Positions 34,259 to 42,408 of a DNA stretch of 64,000 nucleotides are shown here, in pieces. The stretch is from Armatimonadota bacterium (lineage in GTDB: Bacteria > Armatimonadota > Fimbriimonadia > Fimbriimonadales > Fimbriimonadaceae): the NCBI GenBank assembly GCA_018268375.1, contig JAFDWS010000002.1:558001-622000 (forward strand), given 5' to 3'. Position 1 is the stretch's first letter; every line of letters starts with the position of its first letter. A model generated the notes under the pieces. The model saw nothing but the letters and a program-made list of their open reading frames with translations, was not told where the DNA came from and did no database searches. The position numbers were made by a program, and so were the translations under genes.

Positions 34259-35568
34259 CCGTAACTTTCCCTCGCGTCGACACGGCCGTTTCCAAAGTGG
34301 CCCGGTTTGAAGTCTTGGGGCGGGTCGAGCAGGTGGTTGGGCTCGTGCTCGAGTCGAACGGGCCGACGGCAAGGGTCGGCGATGTCTGCCTGATCGAGAC
34401 GGAAGCTGGCGAAGAGCCGATCTCTTTCGAGGTCGTTGGTTTCCGCGGAGAAAGGATTCTGCTCATGCCTCTGGGAGAGACTCAGGGCCTGCAAGCGGGG
34501 AGCCTGGTCAGGTCGACCGACGAATGCCTTCGGGTGCCGGTGGGGGATGAACTCATGGGGCGCACGCTCGACGGGCTGGGTAGACCCATGGACGGTCTCG
34601 GGCCTCTCAAGACTTCCCTGACCTACCCGAACATCGCCCCACCCCCCAATGCGCTGGAGAGAAAGATGATCAGCCAGCCGTTTGTGACAGGGGTGCGCGC
34701 GATCGACAGCGTGCTGACCATCGGTATCGGGCAGCGCGTCGGCATTTTCTCTGGATCCGGTGTCGGAAAGAGCACGTTGCTCGGCATGATCGCCCGCCAC
34801 GGGACGGCAGATGTCAACGTCATCGCGCTCGTGGGCGAGCGCGGCCGCGAGGTGCGCGAATTCATTGCCAACGATCTCGGCGAGGAAGGTCTCAAGAGGA
34901 GCGTCGTCGTCTGCTCGACAAGCGACGAACCTGCCCTCGTCCGTATCAAAGCCAGCCTCACGGCGACGGCGATCGCCGAATACTTCCGCGACCAAGGGCT
35001 GAACGTGCTCCTCATGATGGACTCGGTCACCCGGTTCGCCACCGCTCAACGGGAGGTCGGCCTTGCGGTCGGGGAACCACCAAGCACGAAAGGCTACACG
35101 CCGAGCGTTTTCGCGCTCCTGCCACGGTTGATGGAGCGCACCGGATACGGCAAGCATGGCGCGATCACGGCGATCTACACCGTGCTCGTGGACGGCGACG
35201 ACACGAACGAGCCTATTGCCGACGCGGCCCGCTCGATCTTGGACGGCCACATTGTCCTCGACCGGAAGCTGACGAGCAAAGGCCACTATCCGCCGATCAA
35301 CATCGCGAACAGCCTCAGCCGTGTCATGCCAATGGTCACGTCTGCCGACCACGTCGCTGAGGCGAACCGGTTGAGAGAGCTCATGGCCGCCTACTCTGAG
35401 GTCGAAGACCTCCTGACCGTCGGTGCTTACAAGCAAGGCTCCAAGCCGGTGGCCGACGAAGCGATCGAGAAGTGGCCGCAAATCAACGCATTCCTGCGAC
35501 AAGACCGCGAAACCGCCAACGACTACGAGGACACGCGAGCGCAACTCCTGGAGATTGTAAATGGCTAA
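34255..35568 (+). CDS. fliI: Flagellum-specific ATPase FliI
   Basis: A 437-residue export ATPase. Walker A is GSGVGKST (about 167-174), the Walker B region LNVLLMMDSVTRFATAQREV, and the family motif YPPINIANSLSRVM is present. It powers or gates type-III flagellar export and is controlled by FliH. ATG 34255 overlaps the fliH stop and follows AAGGAGG, so the longer upstream in-frame start is rejected. Confidence 0.97.
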   Translation: MTVTFPRVDTAVSKVARFEVLGRVEQVVGLVLESNGPTARVGDVCLIETEAGEEPISFEVVGFRGERILLMPLGETQGLQAGSLVRSTDECLRVPVGDELMGRTLDGLGRPMDGLGPLKTSLTYPNIAPPPNALERKMISQPFVTGVRAIDSVLTIGIGQRVGIFSGSGVGKSTLLGMIARHGTADVNVIALVGERGREVREFIANDLGEEGLKRSVVVCSTSDEPALVRIKASLTATAIAEYFRDQGLNVLLMMDSVTRFATAQREVGLAVGEPPSTKGYTPSVFALLPRLMERTGYGKHGAITAIYTVLVDGDDTNEPIADAARSILDGHIVLDRKLTSKGHYPPINIANSLSRVMPMVTSADHVAEANRLRELMAAYSEVEDLLTVGAYKQGSKPVADEAIEKWPQINAFLRQDRETANDYEDTRAQLLEIVNG

Positions 35569-35980
35569 GTTTAAGTTTAAGCTAGAAAAGCTACTCGAAT
35601 ATCGACGCCTCCAGGAGGGATGGGCTAAGGACGCGTATGCGGAGACAATGGCCCGCAAGCTTGAGGCGGAGGGGCAGTTGGAGGGTCTTCGGCGGAAACG
35701 CCAGGAGGCTTGCATGGCGCGCCCTTGCGGCCTCGACGGCAGAGTCTCGCTCGACAAGTATGTGACGCGGCTCCAAGACGAGGAGCGGGCGGGCGAGGCG
35801 ACGCTCTCCGTTTTGGAATCGGACGTCGAAGCCGCTCAGCAGGTCTGGCTCGAGGCAAGGAAGGAGGCGGAGGCGATTCAAAAACTGAGGGACGCCGATT
35901 TTGAACAGTGGCTACTCGAAGAAAACCGCCGTGAACAAGCCGAACTCGACGAGTGGTCGATTTTGCGGAGGGCCTCATGA
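35561..35980 (+). CDS. fliJ: Flagellar export chaperone FliJ
   Basis: A 139-residue coiled-coil protein starting [19 protein letters not shown], the FliJ signature. The rest is charged and helical with no cysteine-rich domain beyond one internal Cys. FliJ sits in the FliI ring as a stalk. It overlaps fliI by 8 bases and the next gene by 4. Confidence 0.92.
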   Translation: MAKFKFKLEKLLEYRRLQEGWAKDAYAETMARKLEAEGQLEGLRRKRQEACMARPCGLDGRVSLDKYVTRLQDEERAGEATLSVLESDVEAAQQVWLEARKEAEAIQKLRDADFEQWLLEENRREQAELDEWSILRRAS

Positions 35981-36576
35981 GCATCCAACTGAAAGGCTAT
36001 GAGGGGAGCCTCCGGCGGGTCGAGGAACTGATGTCAAGGGTCAAGTCGATCCAGGGCCGCGCCGAGAGTCCGACCGCACCTGCACCTGGGCCGACTCCCC
36101 TCGCCGGAGCCATCGGAAAGAGCAGCGGATTTGCGCCGTTCGACCCCCTAAGCGGGCAGGCTACGACCTCACTCTCGCGCCCCAAGGAGCAGCTGCAAGC
36201 GATGATTCGCGAAGCGGCGGGCAAGGCAGGCGTTGACCCTAGCTTGTTGGAGTCTTTGGTCAGTGCCGAAAGCGACTTTGATCCGAGCTGTGTTTCGAAC
36301 AAGGGTGCTCTGGGCCTGACCCAGTTGATGCCGTCGACCGCGCGCTCCCTTGGGGTTTCGGATCCAATGGATCCAGCGCAAAACCTGCTCGGAGGCGCAA
36401 AGTACCTGGCCGGCTTGCTCCAGCGATTCAACGGTGACGAACGGCTGGCCCTGGCAGCGTACAACGCGGGCCCGGGGGCAGTGAACCGATTCGGCGGCGT
36501 GCCGCCTTACAAAGAGACTCAGAACTATGTCGACCGGGTCATGGCCCGCGTCCGCTCCCTGCGAGGTGAACCGTAA
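35977..36576 (+). CDS. Lytic transglycosylase (SLT domain) in the flagellar operon
   Basis: 199 residues. A Pro/Ala-rich N-terminal part (about 1-70) without signal peptide is followed by a family-1 SLT domain with catalytic Glu98 (VSAESDFDP), [34 protein letters not shown] and [15 protein letters not shown]. It probably opens peptidoglycan for the rod, as the muramidase part of FlgJ does elsewhere. ATG 35977 overlaps the fliJ stop (ATGA). The lack of a Sec signal is consistent with export through the flagellar system. Confidence 0.93.
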   Translation: MSIQLKGYEGSLRRVEELMSRVKSIQGRAESPTAPAPGPTPLAGAIGKSSGFAPFDPLSGQATTSLSRPKEQLQAMIREAAGKAGVDPSLLESLVSAESDFDPSCVSNKGALGLTQLMPSTARSLGVSDPMDPAQNLLGGAKYLAGLLQRFNGDERLALAAYNAGPGAVNRFGGVPPYKETQNYVDRVMARVRSLRGEP

Positions 36577-37046
36577 TGCCGAAGAAGAAGCTGATCATGG
36601 TGGTGGTCCCGGTCGTCGCGATCGGGACGTTGCTCGGCCTTGCATTGACGGGAGTCGTGAGCGTTCCTGGCCTCTCGCCCAAGAAGAAGTCTGGAGCGGC
36701 GCTCTACGCCCAGGGTGCCGCCGCCTATGCTGAGAAGAAAGAGGAGGTTCCGGTCGCAAAGGCTCCTGAGGAGCCAAAGCAGGCACCAAAACCCCACGCT
36801 GAAGTTCCAGCGAGCGACGCCGAAGCTGGGGCGAAGAAGCTCGCCCAGTATTGGAACAACGTGCCCACGCCGAAGCTCGTAGAACTGTCCAAGGGATTCA
36901 GTGAGACCGACCTCGCCCTTGTCTTGGTAAAGATGGATCCCGAGAAGGTCGCCGAATTCTTGTCCGCTCTCGACTCTCGGCGGTCGGCAAAGCTGAGCAA
37001 GGAACTCCAGCGCGTCGCCTCTCTCGTGCCGAAGCCGAGCGCATAG
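36576..37046 (+). CDS. MotE/FlbB-like flagellar protein (MgtE intracellular N-type domain)
   Basis: 156 residues. One N-terminal membrane helix (KLIMVVVPVVAIGTLLGLAL), a Lys/Pro/Glu-rich linker (about 45-80), and a C-terminal MgtE-N-like helical domain (YWNNVPTPKLVELSKGFS, ALVLVKMDPEKVAEFLSALD) as in the MotE chaperone and FlbB. Those proteins assist stator or basal-body assembly. The start overlaps the transglycosylase stop (TAATG). Last gene of the operon; tRNA-Arg follows. Confidence 0.8.
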   Translation: MPKKKLIMVVVPVVAIGTLLGLALTGVVSVPGLSPKKKSGAALYAQGAAAYAEKKEEVPVAKAPEEPKQAPKPHAEVPASDAEAGAKKLAQYWNNVPTPKLVELSKGFSETDLALVLVKMDPEKVAEFLSALDSRRSAKLSKELQRVASLVPKPSA

Positions 37047-37101
37047 AGTTCCGTTCCCCAAGGGCGCGATGGGCCCCCGGGTACCATGGTTGCCTCTCCG
37101 A

Positions 37102-37177
37102 CCGGGCGTAGCTCAGTGGATAGAGCACCAGTCTTCGGAACTGGGTGTCGGGGGTTCGAATCCCTCCGCCCGGGCCA
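37102..37177 (+). tRNA. tRNA-Arg (anticodon TCG)
   Basis: A 76-base cloverleaf: acceptor CCGGGCG/CGCCCGG, D-arm GCTC/GAGC, anticodon stem CCAGT/ACTGG with loop CTTCGGA (anticodon TCG), T-arm with TTCGAAT, discriminator G and encoded CCA. Confidence 0.95.
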
Positions 37178-37266
37178 GACTGACTGCCACCGCAAGAGCT
37201 GTCCTTAGTTTGAAGGACACGTAATTGCTGACTTGCGCGTTGTGCAAATCCGGTCCAATCTGGGCT

Positions 37267-37941
37267 ATGGACAACAGCAAGAACAAAGACATTCGCCCAT
37301 GGTTCGCGCTTGCCGGCATTGCGGTGGCGGCTGGCGTTTACTTTGGGTTGCTAAGACCTCGACACCTGCGGTGGGGCACGACGACCGATGAAGAAAAGGC
37401 GCCACTACCGGGGGATCACGTGGTACCGCATGCGAACCGTGTTGCCACCCACGGAATCACGATCGATGCCCCAGCTGACTGCGTATGGCCCTGGTTAGTT
37501 CAGCTTGGCCGCGATAAGGCCGGGTTCTACAGCTATACCGCCCTCGAAAACTTGTTCGGCTGTCAAATGGGGCACGCCGACACGATCCATCCCTCTTGGC
37601 AGGACTTGGACGTCGGCGACGACGTGCTCTTCCATCCCAAGGCTCCGCCGGTACCTGTCCTGATGCTTGAGCGATATCGGTACCTCGTGTTGGGGCAAGA
37701 GGGCGAAGTGACGTGGGGGTTCTTCTTGAATCCCATTGACGAGACCCGCACTCGGCTCGTGATCCGGTCTCGGACGATGCCACGGGGGCCGGTTGCGAAC
37801 ATCGTGAACTTGCTCTTCTGGGAACCAGCGCACTTTGTGATGGAGCGAAAGATGATGCTCACGGTCAAGCGGCTAGCCGAGGATCTGTTCCGACAAGCTC
37901 CCGTGCGGTCGATCACAGGCAAGAAGGCGGTCGGGGCGTAG
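37267..37941 (+). CDS. Membrane-anchored SRPBCC-like protein
   Basis: A 224-residue protein with one N-terminal membrane helix (PWFALAGIAVAAGVYFGLL) and a START/SRPBCC-like domain: HGITIDAPADCVWPWLVQLG, RDKAGFYSYTALENLFGC, and a TRLVIRSRTMPRGP strand. Homologues are annotated as SRPBCC or polyketide-cyclase-like proteins of unknown ligand. The start is ATG 37267; an in-frame TTG 42 bases earlier lacks support. Not in an operon with the flagellar genes, since the tRNA intervenes. Confidence 0.72.
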   Translation: MDNSKNKDIRPWFALAGIAVAAGVYFGLLRPRHLRWGTTTDEEKAPLPGDHVVPHANRVATHGITIDAPADCVWPWLVQLGRDKAGFYSYTALENLFGCQMGHADTIHPSWQDLDVGDDVLFHPKAPPVPVLMLERYRYLVLGQEGEVTWGFFLNPIDETRTRLVIRSRTMPRGPVANIVNLLFWEPAHFVMERKMMLTVKRLAEDLFRQAPVRSITGKKAVGA

Positions 37942-37949
37942 GCGATCGC

Positions 37950-38630
37950 CTACGCCTCAATGCCAAGAGTGGAGAGCCTCGTTCGAAGGGCAAAGAGCGC
38001 TAAGTCGTCTTCGTCTCCTTGGGAGACAGCGAGTGCGGTGGCCCGCTTGGTTGCTGTCAGAGCATGTCCCCTGAGCTTGACGACCTGCGGCAAGCTGCAG
38101 GCTGGCACCAAATGACCTCGATAAAGGGTCAGAGCCTCGAGCAGGTGTGAGCGCTCCAGAGCGTCCCAAAACTGCACCCACTCGTTCTGCGACGACCCTA
38201 GGGCCAGCTTGAGGGACTCTTTGCGCGCTTGAACCACTGCGTTCAAGTCCAAACCCGTAGCCTCAAGCGCGCGTCGCAGAGACGCCAACGCGACGCTCAA
38301 ACGATTACGCGCGATGGCCTCGCCGCACTCCGGCCATAGGGTCGAGGTCAGTTCGAGACGGGTCAGCGGCTGGCCCTGAGCGAGGACAAGGAGCAAGAAA
38401 AGGTCGCGCGAGTGGCGGCTGGGAAACTGGTCGAAGCGAACGTCGCCCCGCGAGACGGCCAGGTCTCCAAAGACATGGATCAAATAGGGTTCGTCGAGCA
38501 AGGCACGAGTTATGGCACTTTGAACCTCTGCCCCACAATCGCCAAAACCGAGGACACTCGGGCCTATTCTTTGAATCCGCAGGGTGCCGAGAACCGTGTA
38601 ATACTCCGGAGTAACCGACTGGAGAAACAT
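37950..38630 (-). CDS. Short SARP-like winged-helix regulator
   Basis: 226 residues. The central part (about 50-125) reads as a SARP-type DNA-binding domain: IHVFGDLAVSRGDVRFDQFP, SRDLFLLLVLAQGQPLTRLE, LWPECGEAIARNRLSVALAS. A helical C-terminal part resembles a truncated BTAD; there is no NTPase or TPR domain. The first 45 residues are poor in family character and overlap the promoter of the divergent gene at 38634, so the true start may be an internal non-ATG codon (TTG near the LLDEPYLIHVFG stretch). Confidence 0.65.
   Translation of the reverse strand: MFLQSVTPEYYTVLGTLRIQRIGPSVLGFGDCGAEVQSAITRALLDEPYLIHVFGDLAVSRGDVRFDQFPSRHSRDLFLLLVLAQGQPLTRLELTSTLWPECGEAIARNRLSVALASLRRALEATGLDLNAVVQARKESLKLALGSSQNEWVQFWDALERSHLLEALTLYRGHLVPACSLPQVVKLRGHALTATKRATALAVSQGDEDDLALFALRTRLSTLGIEA
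38602..38613. promoter_or_regulatory. Palindrome TACTCCGGAGTA between divergent genes
   Basis: A perfect 12-bp palindrome lies 21-32 bases before the start of the secreted protein gene at 38634, over the 5' end of the SARP-like gene. It could be an operator for either gene. Confidence 0.4.
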
Positions 38631-38633
38631 CCT

Positions 38634-39482
38634 ATGCGCGCAAAGTCACTTCTTTTCGTATGTCTCGCCTGCGCCGTGGTCTCGGCCAACGCTCAGGACA
38701 CCAAGACCCTACGTTTTAACATCGCACCGGGCACGACCCTCGCTTCCACGTCGGTCACCGACAGCAAGTTCGTCATCAGCGGCCCCATGGACCAAGAGGC
38801 GAAGAACAAGACGACCATCGTCCAAGAGTACAAGTTTGACAGTGGCGCCGACGGATGGCTCAAGTTCCTCCTCACCACCACTGACTTCAAGATGGAGGGC
38901 GACGACCTGAACTTCGGCATGGGCGGCGGCGCGACCGATATGGCGGCTGCCGTGAAGTCAGTGAAGGTCAATGGCGAAGTCAACAACCTCGGCAAGACCC
39001 GCAATGTTGCTGCCGGCGGGGTGGACCAGCTTGACATGATGACCAAGCAGATGCTCTCGAGCATCATCGACCGAATCAACCAGATCGGCCTTCTCATGAT
39101 GAGCTACCCCGAGGAGGCGGTCGGCGTGGGTTCCAAATGGAAGGTCGACATGAACCTCGGTAAGGCTCTCGAGGCGATTCCGTTCTTCGAGAACTGCAAG
39201 GGCACCGCGCCTGTCGAGTTCACACTCGAGAGCTTTGAGAAGTTGGACGGCAAAGACGTCGCCAAGGTCAAGGTCTTTATCGATGGCAAAGTCACGTTCG
39301 ACCTTCAGGGTGGCCAGGGTTCCGGCAACATGTCGACGACGAGTGCGGGCAATGTCTGGATCGACCTTGCGACCGGCATCCCCTCCAAGGGCGAAACGAA
39401 GATGGCCAATGCGATTGACTTCGGCATGGGCAACTTGCAGCAGGAGATGACCATCACCTCGACGGTGTCGGTCAAGAACTGA
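38634..39482 (+). CDS. Secreted beta-rich protein (DUF6263-like), hypothetical
   Basis: 282 residues with a Sec signal peptide (cleaved after SANA, about residue 19). The mature protein begins TKTLRFNIAPGTTLASTSVT and shows an alternating strand pattern with SMTTSAGN-type segments near the end (MSTTSAGNVWIDLATGIPSK, GETKMANAIDFGM). This matches the DUF6263/lipoprotein-carrier-like class often seen as secreted proteins of unknown role. GGAG lies 10 bases before the ATG. It ends at a strong terminator. Confidence 0.65.
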   Translation: MRAKSLLFVCLACAVVSANAQDTKTLRFNIAPGTTLASTSVTDSKFVISGPMDQEAKNKTTIVQEYKFDSGADGWLKFLLTTTDFKMEGDDLNFGMGGGATDMAAAVKSVKVNGEVNNLGKTRNVAAGGVDQLDMMTKQMLSSIIDRINQIGLLMMSYPEEAVGVGSKWKVDMNLGKALEAIPFFENCKGTAPVEFTLESFEKLDGKDVAKVKVFIDGKVTFDLQGGQGSGNMSTTSAGNVWIDLATGIPSKGETKMANAIDFGMGNLQQEMTITSTVSVKN

Positions 39483-39492
39483 GTCAAGATCG

Positions 39493-39538
39493 GACGCCTC
39501 CTCTCGCCCGGTCAAGAGCCGTGGCGAGGGGAGGCGTC
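39493..39538 (+). terminator. Terminator after the secreted protein gene
   Basis: 16-bp arms (39493-39508 and 39523-39538, one G-T wobble) with a 14-base loop are followed by TCTCGTTTTC. The right arm overlaps the last codons of the convergent TPR lipoprotein gene. Confidence 0.85.
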
Positions 39539-40924
39539 TCTCGTTTTCAAGCTCATATCGAGGCAGGAGAGGGCGACAGGATCCAATGTCGACTTGTCGA
39601 CGCTGCGCCAAATGTCGCGGGCTTCGGTGAGATCGCCGCAAGCGACCTTCACCTTGATGGCTATTCGAAGCAGTTCAGGATCGCGGTTGCCTGTATTCAG
39701 TGCCCTTTCCGCTTCTAGGTTGGCCCTTGGAAGCATGTTGTTCTTCAGGCAGGCATAGGCGAGTGTCGCATGCGCCCAGGGATCCTGGCGGACCTCTGAA
39801 TCCCTCAGTGCGACTTCAAGGGCATGCAGGGGCATTGTGTCATGGTCGCAAAAGAAGAGGGCCAAGAGCCGGTCGTGTGAGTGGCCGCCAACCGATGGGC
39901 CGATCTCGATCCCGTTCAAGACCTGCCCGCCCGATCCGCCGTCGATTGTCCAGCTCGGATGAAGCCGTGTGCCCATGGCCAGGGAGAGCCTGGGCATCGG
40001 CTGGTCGGCAAGGATATGGACGCTGTCGAGCCACGCCTTCCCTTCCTTGACCTTTCCAAGGCGCACGAGCGCATCGCCTCTCAAGGCCCGCCCCTCCATG
40101 CTCTGGGCGATGTCCTCGACCCGCCGCGTCCAATCCACCGTGCTTCGATAGTCGCCGCCTGTGAAGGCGAGATGAGCGAGACCGAGCATGGCTTTGTAGC
40201 TTCGGGGGTAGAGGGCAAGGGCCTCGTCGAAGCGACGCTTTGCATCGTCGCGCTGCCCCGTCTTCGCCAGTTCGGTACCGAGCTTGATGGCGAACCAAGC
40301 CACTGTGTCGGCGGGCATGTTGGGGTTGGTCGAGACCTTTTCGTAAGCCTGAGCCAGCAGTGAAACCGAAGTCGCCTGCTGCCCTTGAGCATCGGCGAGC
40401 CGAGCCATGAGAGCCCAGCCCCCTGGCTCGTTGAAGGCTTTCGAGTGAGCCTCCGTGAGCTCAAGAAGGTCGTGATAGCGACCCAGTTCCAGGAGCACGT
40501 CGCCCTTGAGCCGAATCGCCGCGGGGTCGCCGGGAAGGACTTTGAGCGCGTCGTCGACGGCAAGGAGGGAGTCGGCAAAGCGGTGCTGCTCCATCATGGC
40601 TTGAACAATCCGGCGGGCCGCACCAATGTTGCCCCTTCGGCGCAGGCTCAAGGACTTCTTCGCCGCGAACTCTGCAAGAAGGGCGTGCGGCAGCGAGTCC
40701 GACTCTTTGCTCCTCTTGAGGTACGCACCGGCTAGCTGCGACCAGCCAATGGCCCCTTGCGGATCCCGCGCCACACGCCCTTCATGGAAAGCAATGTCCT
40801 TGTCGATGAGCGAGGCGTCATACGGGGTGCGGAGGGCTGCCGCTTCAAGGGCTGAAGCGTCGCCCTTGGGCCAGCAACCGGCGACAGTCGCGATCAATGC
40901 GCTGCAAAGGATCAGTGCTTTCAT
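39512..40924 (-). CDS. TPR-repeat lipoprotein
   Basis: 470 residues with a lipoprotein signal (lipobox TVAGC, Cys at about 17). At least six TPR-like helical pairs follow (WSQLAGAYLKRSKESDSLPH, GDVLLELGRYHDLLELTEAH, AKTGQRDDAKRRFDEALALYP). A non-TPR insert (about 315-365) contains the ISGWRPL-type segment IEIGPSVGGHSHDRLLALFF. It lies 51 bases downstream of the two DUF4331 genes on the same strand, so it is probably a third gene of that operon, anchored in a membrane and acting in protein-protein contacts. Confidence 0.8.
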   Translation of the reverse strand: MKALILCSALIATVAGCWPKGDASALEAAALRTPYDASLIDKDIAFHEGRVARDPQGAIGWSQLAGAYLKRSKESDSLPHALLAEFAAKKSLSLRRRGNIGAARRIVQAMMEQHRFADSLLAVDDALKVLPGDPAAIRLKGDVLLELGRYHDLLELTEAHSKAFNEPGGWALMARLADAQGQQATSVSLLAQAYEKVSTNPNMPADTVAWFAIKLGTELAKTGQRDDAKRRFDEALALYPRSYKAMLGLAHLAFTGGDYRSTVDWTRRVEDIAQSMEGRALRGDALVRLGKVKEGKAWLDSVHILADQPMPRLSLAMGTRLHPSWTIDGGSGGQVLNGIEIGPSVGGHSHDRLLALFFCDHDTMPLHALEVALRDSEVRQDPWAHATLAYACLKNNMLPRANLEAERALNTGNRDPELLRIAIKVKVACGDLTEARDIWRSVDKSTLDPVALSCLDMSLKTRDASPRHGS

Positions 40925-40936
40925 CTTGGGTTTGGG

Positions 40937-40964
40937 GCCCGCCCCGCGCAAAGGCAAGGCGGGC
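40937..40964. promoter_or_regulatory. Intercistronic hairpin
   Basis: 7-bp arms GCCCGCC and GGCGGGC lie between the DUF4331 C-terminal gene and the TPR lipoprotein gene. It could be an attenuator or a processing site that lowers expression of the distal gene. Confidence 0.4.
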
Positions 40965-40975
40965 GAGGTCGTTCC

Positions 40976-41536
40976 CTAGTTCGGCGCTCCGAAGTAGGGG
41001 AAGGAGTTGGTGAAGTGCTTTCCGCCTGGCCCGACGTTGTCGGACAGCAGCGTGTTGACTTCCTTTCCGTCGTCGGGGACGAGGCCAAGCGCGGAGAGCG
41101 TGTTGCCGAACACGATGCCGAGCGAAGTGTCGACCACGTCGTCGGTCAGCGCGCGGCCGCCAAAGCCGCTTCCGGTCGCACCGTTCGTCTCGACGCCGAG
41201 ATAAGCGGCCGGGCCAGAGGCGTTCAGGTTCGCCTTCATGACGTCGGGTACGACGACCGCCTTGACGACGTCAATGGTCGCCTGGCTCCTGCCAGCCGCG
41301 ACGGTCATGAACTTCTGAATGTCGGTGGAGAGCTCGGCGGAGTCGCCGCTCGGACTAGTCTCGTCGTTCACCTTATGCCGATTGCCGGCTACGGTGGCGA
41401 ACACCTCGTTGATGACGGGGCGGGACAAGCGGTCCCGCTGGACAAAGACGCCGCTGGCGCTACTGCCGCTTCCGCCGCAGCCTACCGCAAGAAGGGAGAC
41501 CGCGATGGCACTGAAGACTGGGATTGTAACTTTCAT
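40976..41536 (-). CDS. DUF4331 C-terminal half as a separate lipoprotein
   Basis: 186 residues with a lipoprotein signal (LLAVGC, Cys about 20). The mature part matches the C-terminal half of DUF4331: DRLSRPVINEVFATVAGNRH, SGDSAELSTDIQKFMTVAAG, VVVPDVMKANLNASGPAAYL, GGRALTDDVVDTSLGIVFG and a C-terminal GKHFTNSFPYFGAPN. It has its own AAGGAG site 12 bases after the preceding stop. Function unknown; DUF4331 proteins are secreted and often found near ECF sigma or TPR genes. Confidence 0.82.
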   Translation of the reverse strand: MKVTIPVFSAIAVSLLAVGCGGSGSSASGVFVQRDRLSRPVINEVFATVAGNRHKVNDETSPSGDSAELSTDIQKFMTVAAGRSQATIDVVKAVVVPDVMKANLNASGPAAYLGVETNGATGSGFGGRALTDDVVDTSLGIVFGNTLSALGLVPDDGKEVNTLLSDNVGPGGKHFTNSFPYFGAPN

Positions 41537-41548
41537 CTGTTTTGCTCC

Positions 41549-42289
41549 TTATTGCGGCACGCTGGTGGTGCACCACATGCCGATCTGGCCCGAAGCGCCA
41601 CCGATGTCGGCCTTCGGAATTTCGACGACGATCGCGAGGACGTTGTAGCCACCGTTCGAAAGGAAGTCCACGGCTTGGCCGGGCGCCCGCCAGCTCGTGG
41701 CTTGGGGCACGTCGGCCTGGTCCACCGGGACATTGACGCCGCTGACCGGGGTCGCGCGATCTGGCAAGATCGTGAAGAACTGCTCGAGGTCGAAGAAGAA
41801 CGGATCCTCACGGACGCCGCAGAACACCGTCGTGCCAGTGCGAGGGGTGAACGCCTTGTTGATCGTGCCGACGATCGGCAGCGGCGGAAGGGCCGTGCTT
41901 GAGGTTCCCGTCATCACGGGTGCGACGGGGCCACTGATCAGGCACTTCTGGGTCGGGCCGCTCCCGCTGAAGCGGGCCTGGATCACGAGGTCCTCGACCG
42001 CATCGCCGTTGTTGTCGACCTTGAACTGGTAAAGCACATTGGGGTCGAACGAGGTCGAGCCCGCCTGTGCCGGCGTAATCAGGGGGTGCACCATCATCGC
42101 CAGCACGACGTTGTTGGGGTTCGTCTTGCTGGGAAAGATGAAGACGTCCGAGATGTCGGTTCCAGCCGACGCTGCGATCTCAGGCGTGTCGGCGTGGTCG
42201 CTGGCCACTGCCTTTCCGAGGAACGCCGCAGGGACGGCGACCGCCAAGAGACCAAGCGTCAGGAACCGAAGGTTCTTTTTGCTTTTCAT
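41549..42289 (-). CDS. DUF4331 N-terminal half as a separate secreted protein
   Basis: 246 residues with a signal peptide (cleaved near AVAS, about residue 30). The mature N-terminus SDHADTPEIAASAGTDISDV followed by FIFPS is the classic DUF4331 opening (compare SHREAP..DITDVYAF). VLYQFKVDNNGDAVEDLVIQ, FCGVREDPFFFDLEQFF and GGYNVLAIVVEIPKADI are also family motifs. The usual continuation into the C-terminal half is missing; that half is the next gene. First gene of a three-gene operon, with a GC-rich hairpin in its leader and SARP-like direct repeats further upstream. Confidence 0.85.
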   Translation of the reverse strand: MKSKKNLRFLTLGLLAVAVPAAFLGKAVASDHADTPEIAASAGTDISDVFIFPSKTNPNNVVLAMMVHPLITPAQAGSTSFDPNVLYQFKVDNNGDAVEDLVIQARFSGSGPTQKCLISGPVAPVMTGTSSTALPPLPIVGTINKAFTPRTGTTVFCGVREDPFFFDLEQFFTILPDRATPVSGVNVPVDQADVPQATSWRAPGQAVDFLSNGGYNVLAIVVEIPKADIGGASGQIGMWCTTSVPQ

Positions 42290-42304
42290 TTTCTGTCTCG
42301 CTTT

Positions 42305-42322
42305 GGCCGCGGGTCCGCGGCC
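42305..42322 (-). promoter_or_regulatory. Leader hairpin of the DUF4331 operon
   Basis: GGCCGCGG and CCGCGGCC with a 2-base loop lie 16 bases upstream of the DUF4331 start codon. Flanking TTCTGTC/GACAGAGAA could extend the stem. It may modulate translation or message stability. Confidence 0.45.
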
Positions 42323-42335
42323 TGACAGAGAACAG

Positions 42336-42369
42336 ATTGCGGGCGGTTCCTGAACGGGCCGTGAACGGG
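42336..42369 (-). promoter_or_regulatory. SARP-type operator and promoter of the DUF4331 operon
   Basis: On the minus strand CCCGTTCA occurs at 42362-42369 and 42351-42358, exactly 11 bp apart. The second ends 9 bases before CGCAAT (42336-42341). The spacing is the same as in the two beta-roll promoters, although the heptamer sequence differs. ACAGATTGCGGG is shared with the region upstream of beta-roll gene B. Confidence 0.45.
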
Positions 42370-42408
42370 ACTTGAAGCCTTTTAGAACGCGAAAGCGTAG
42401 CTTCAGTC

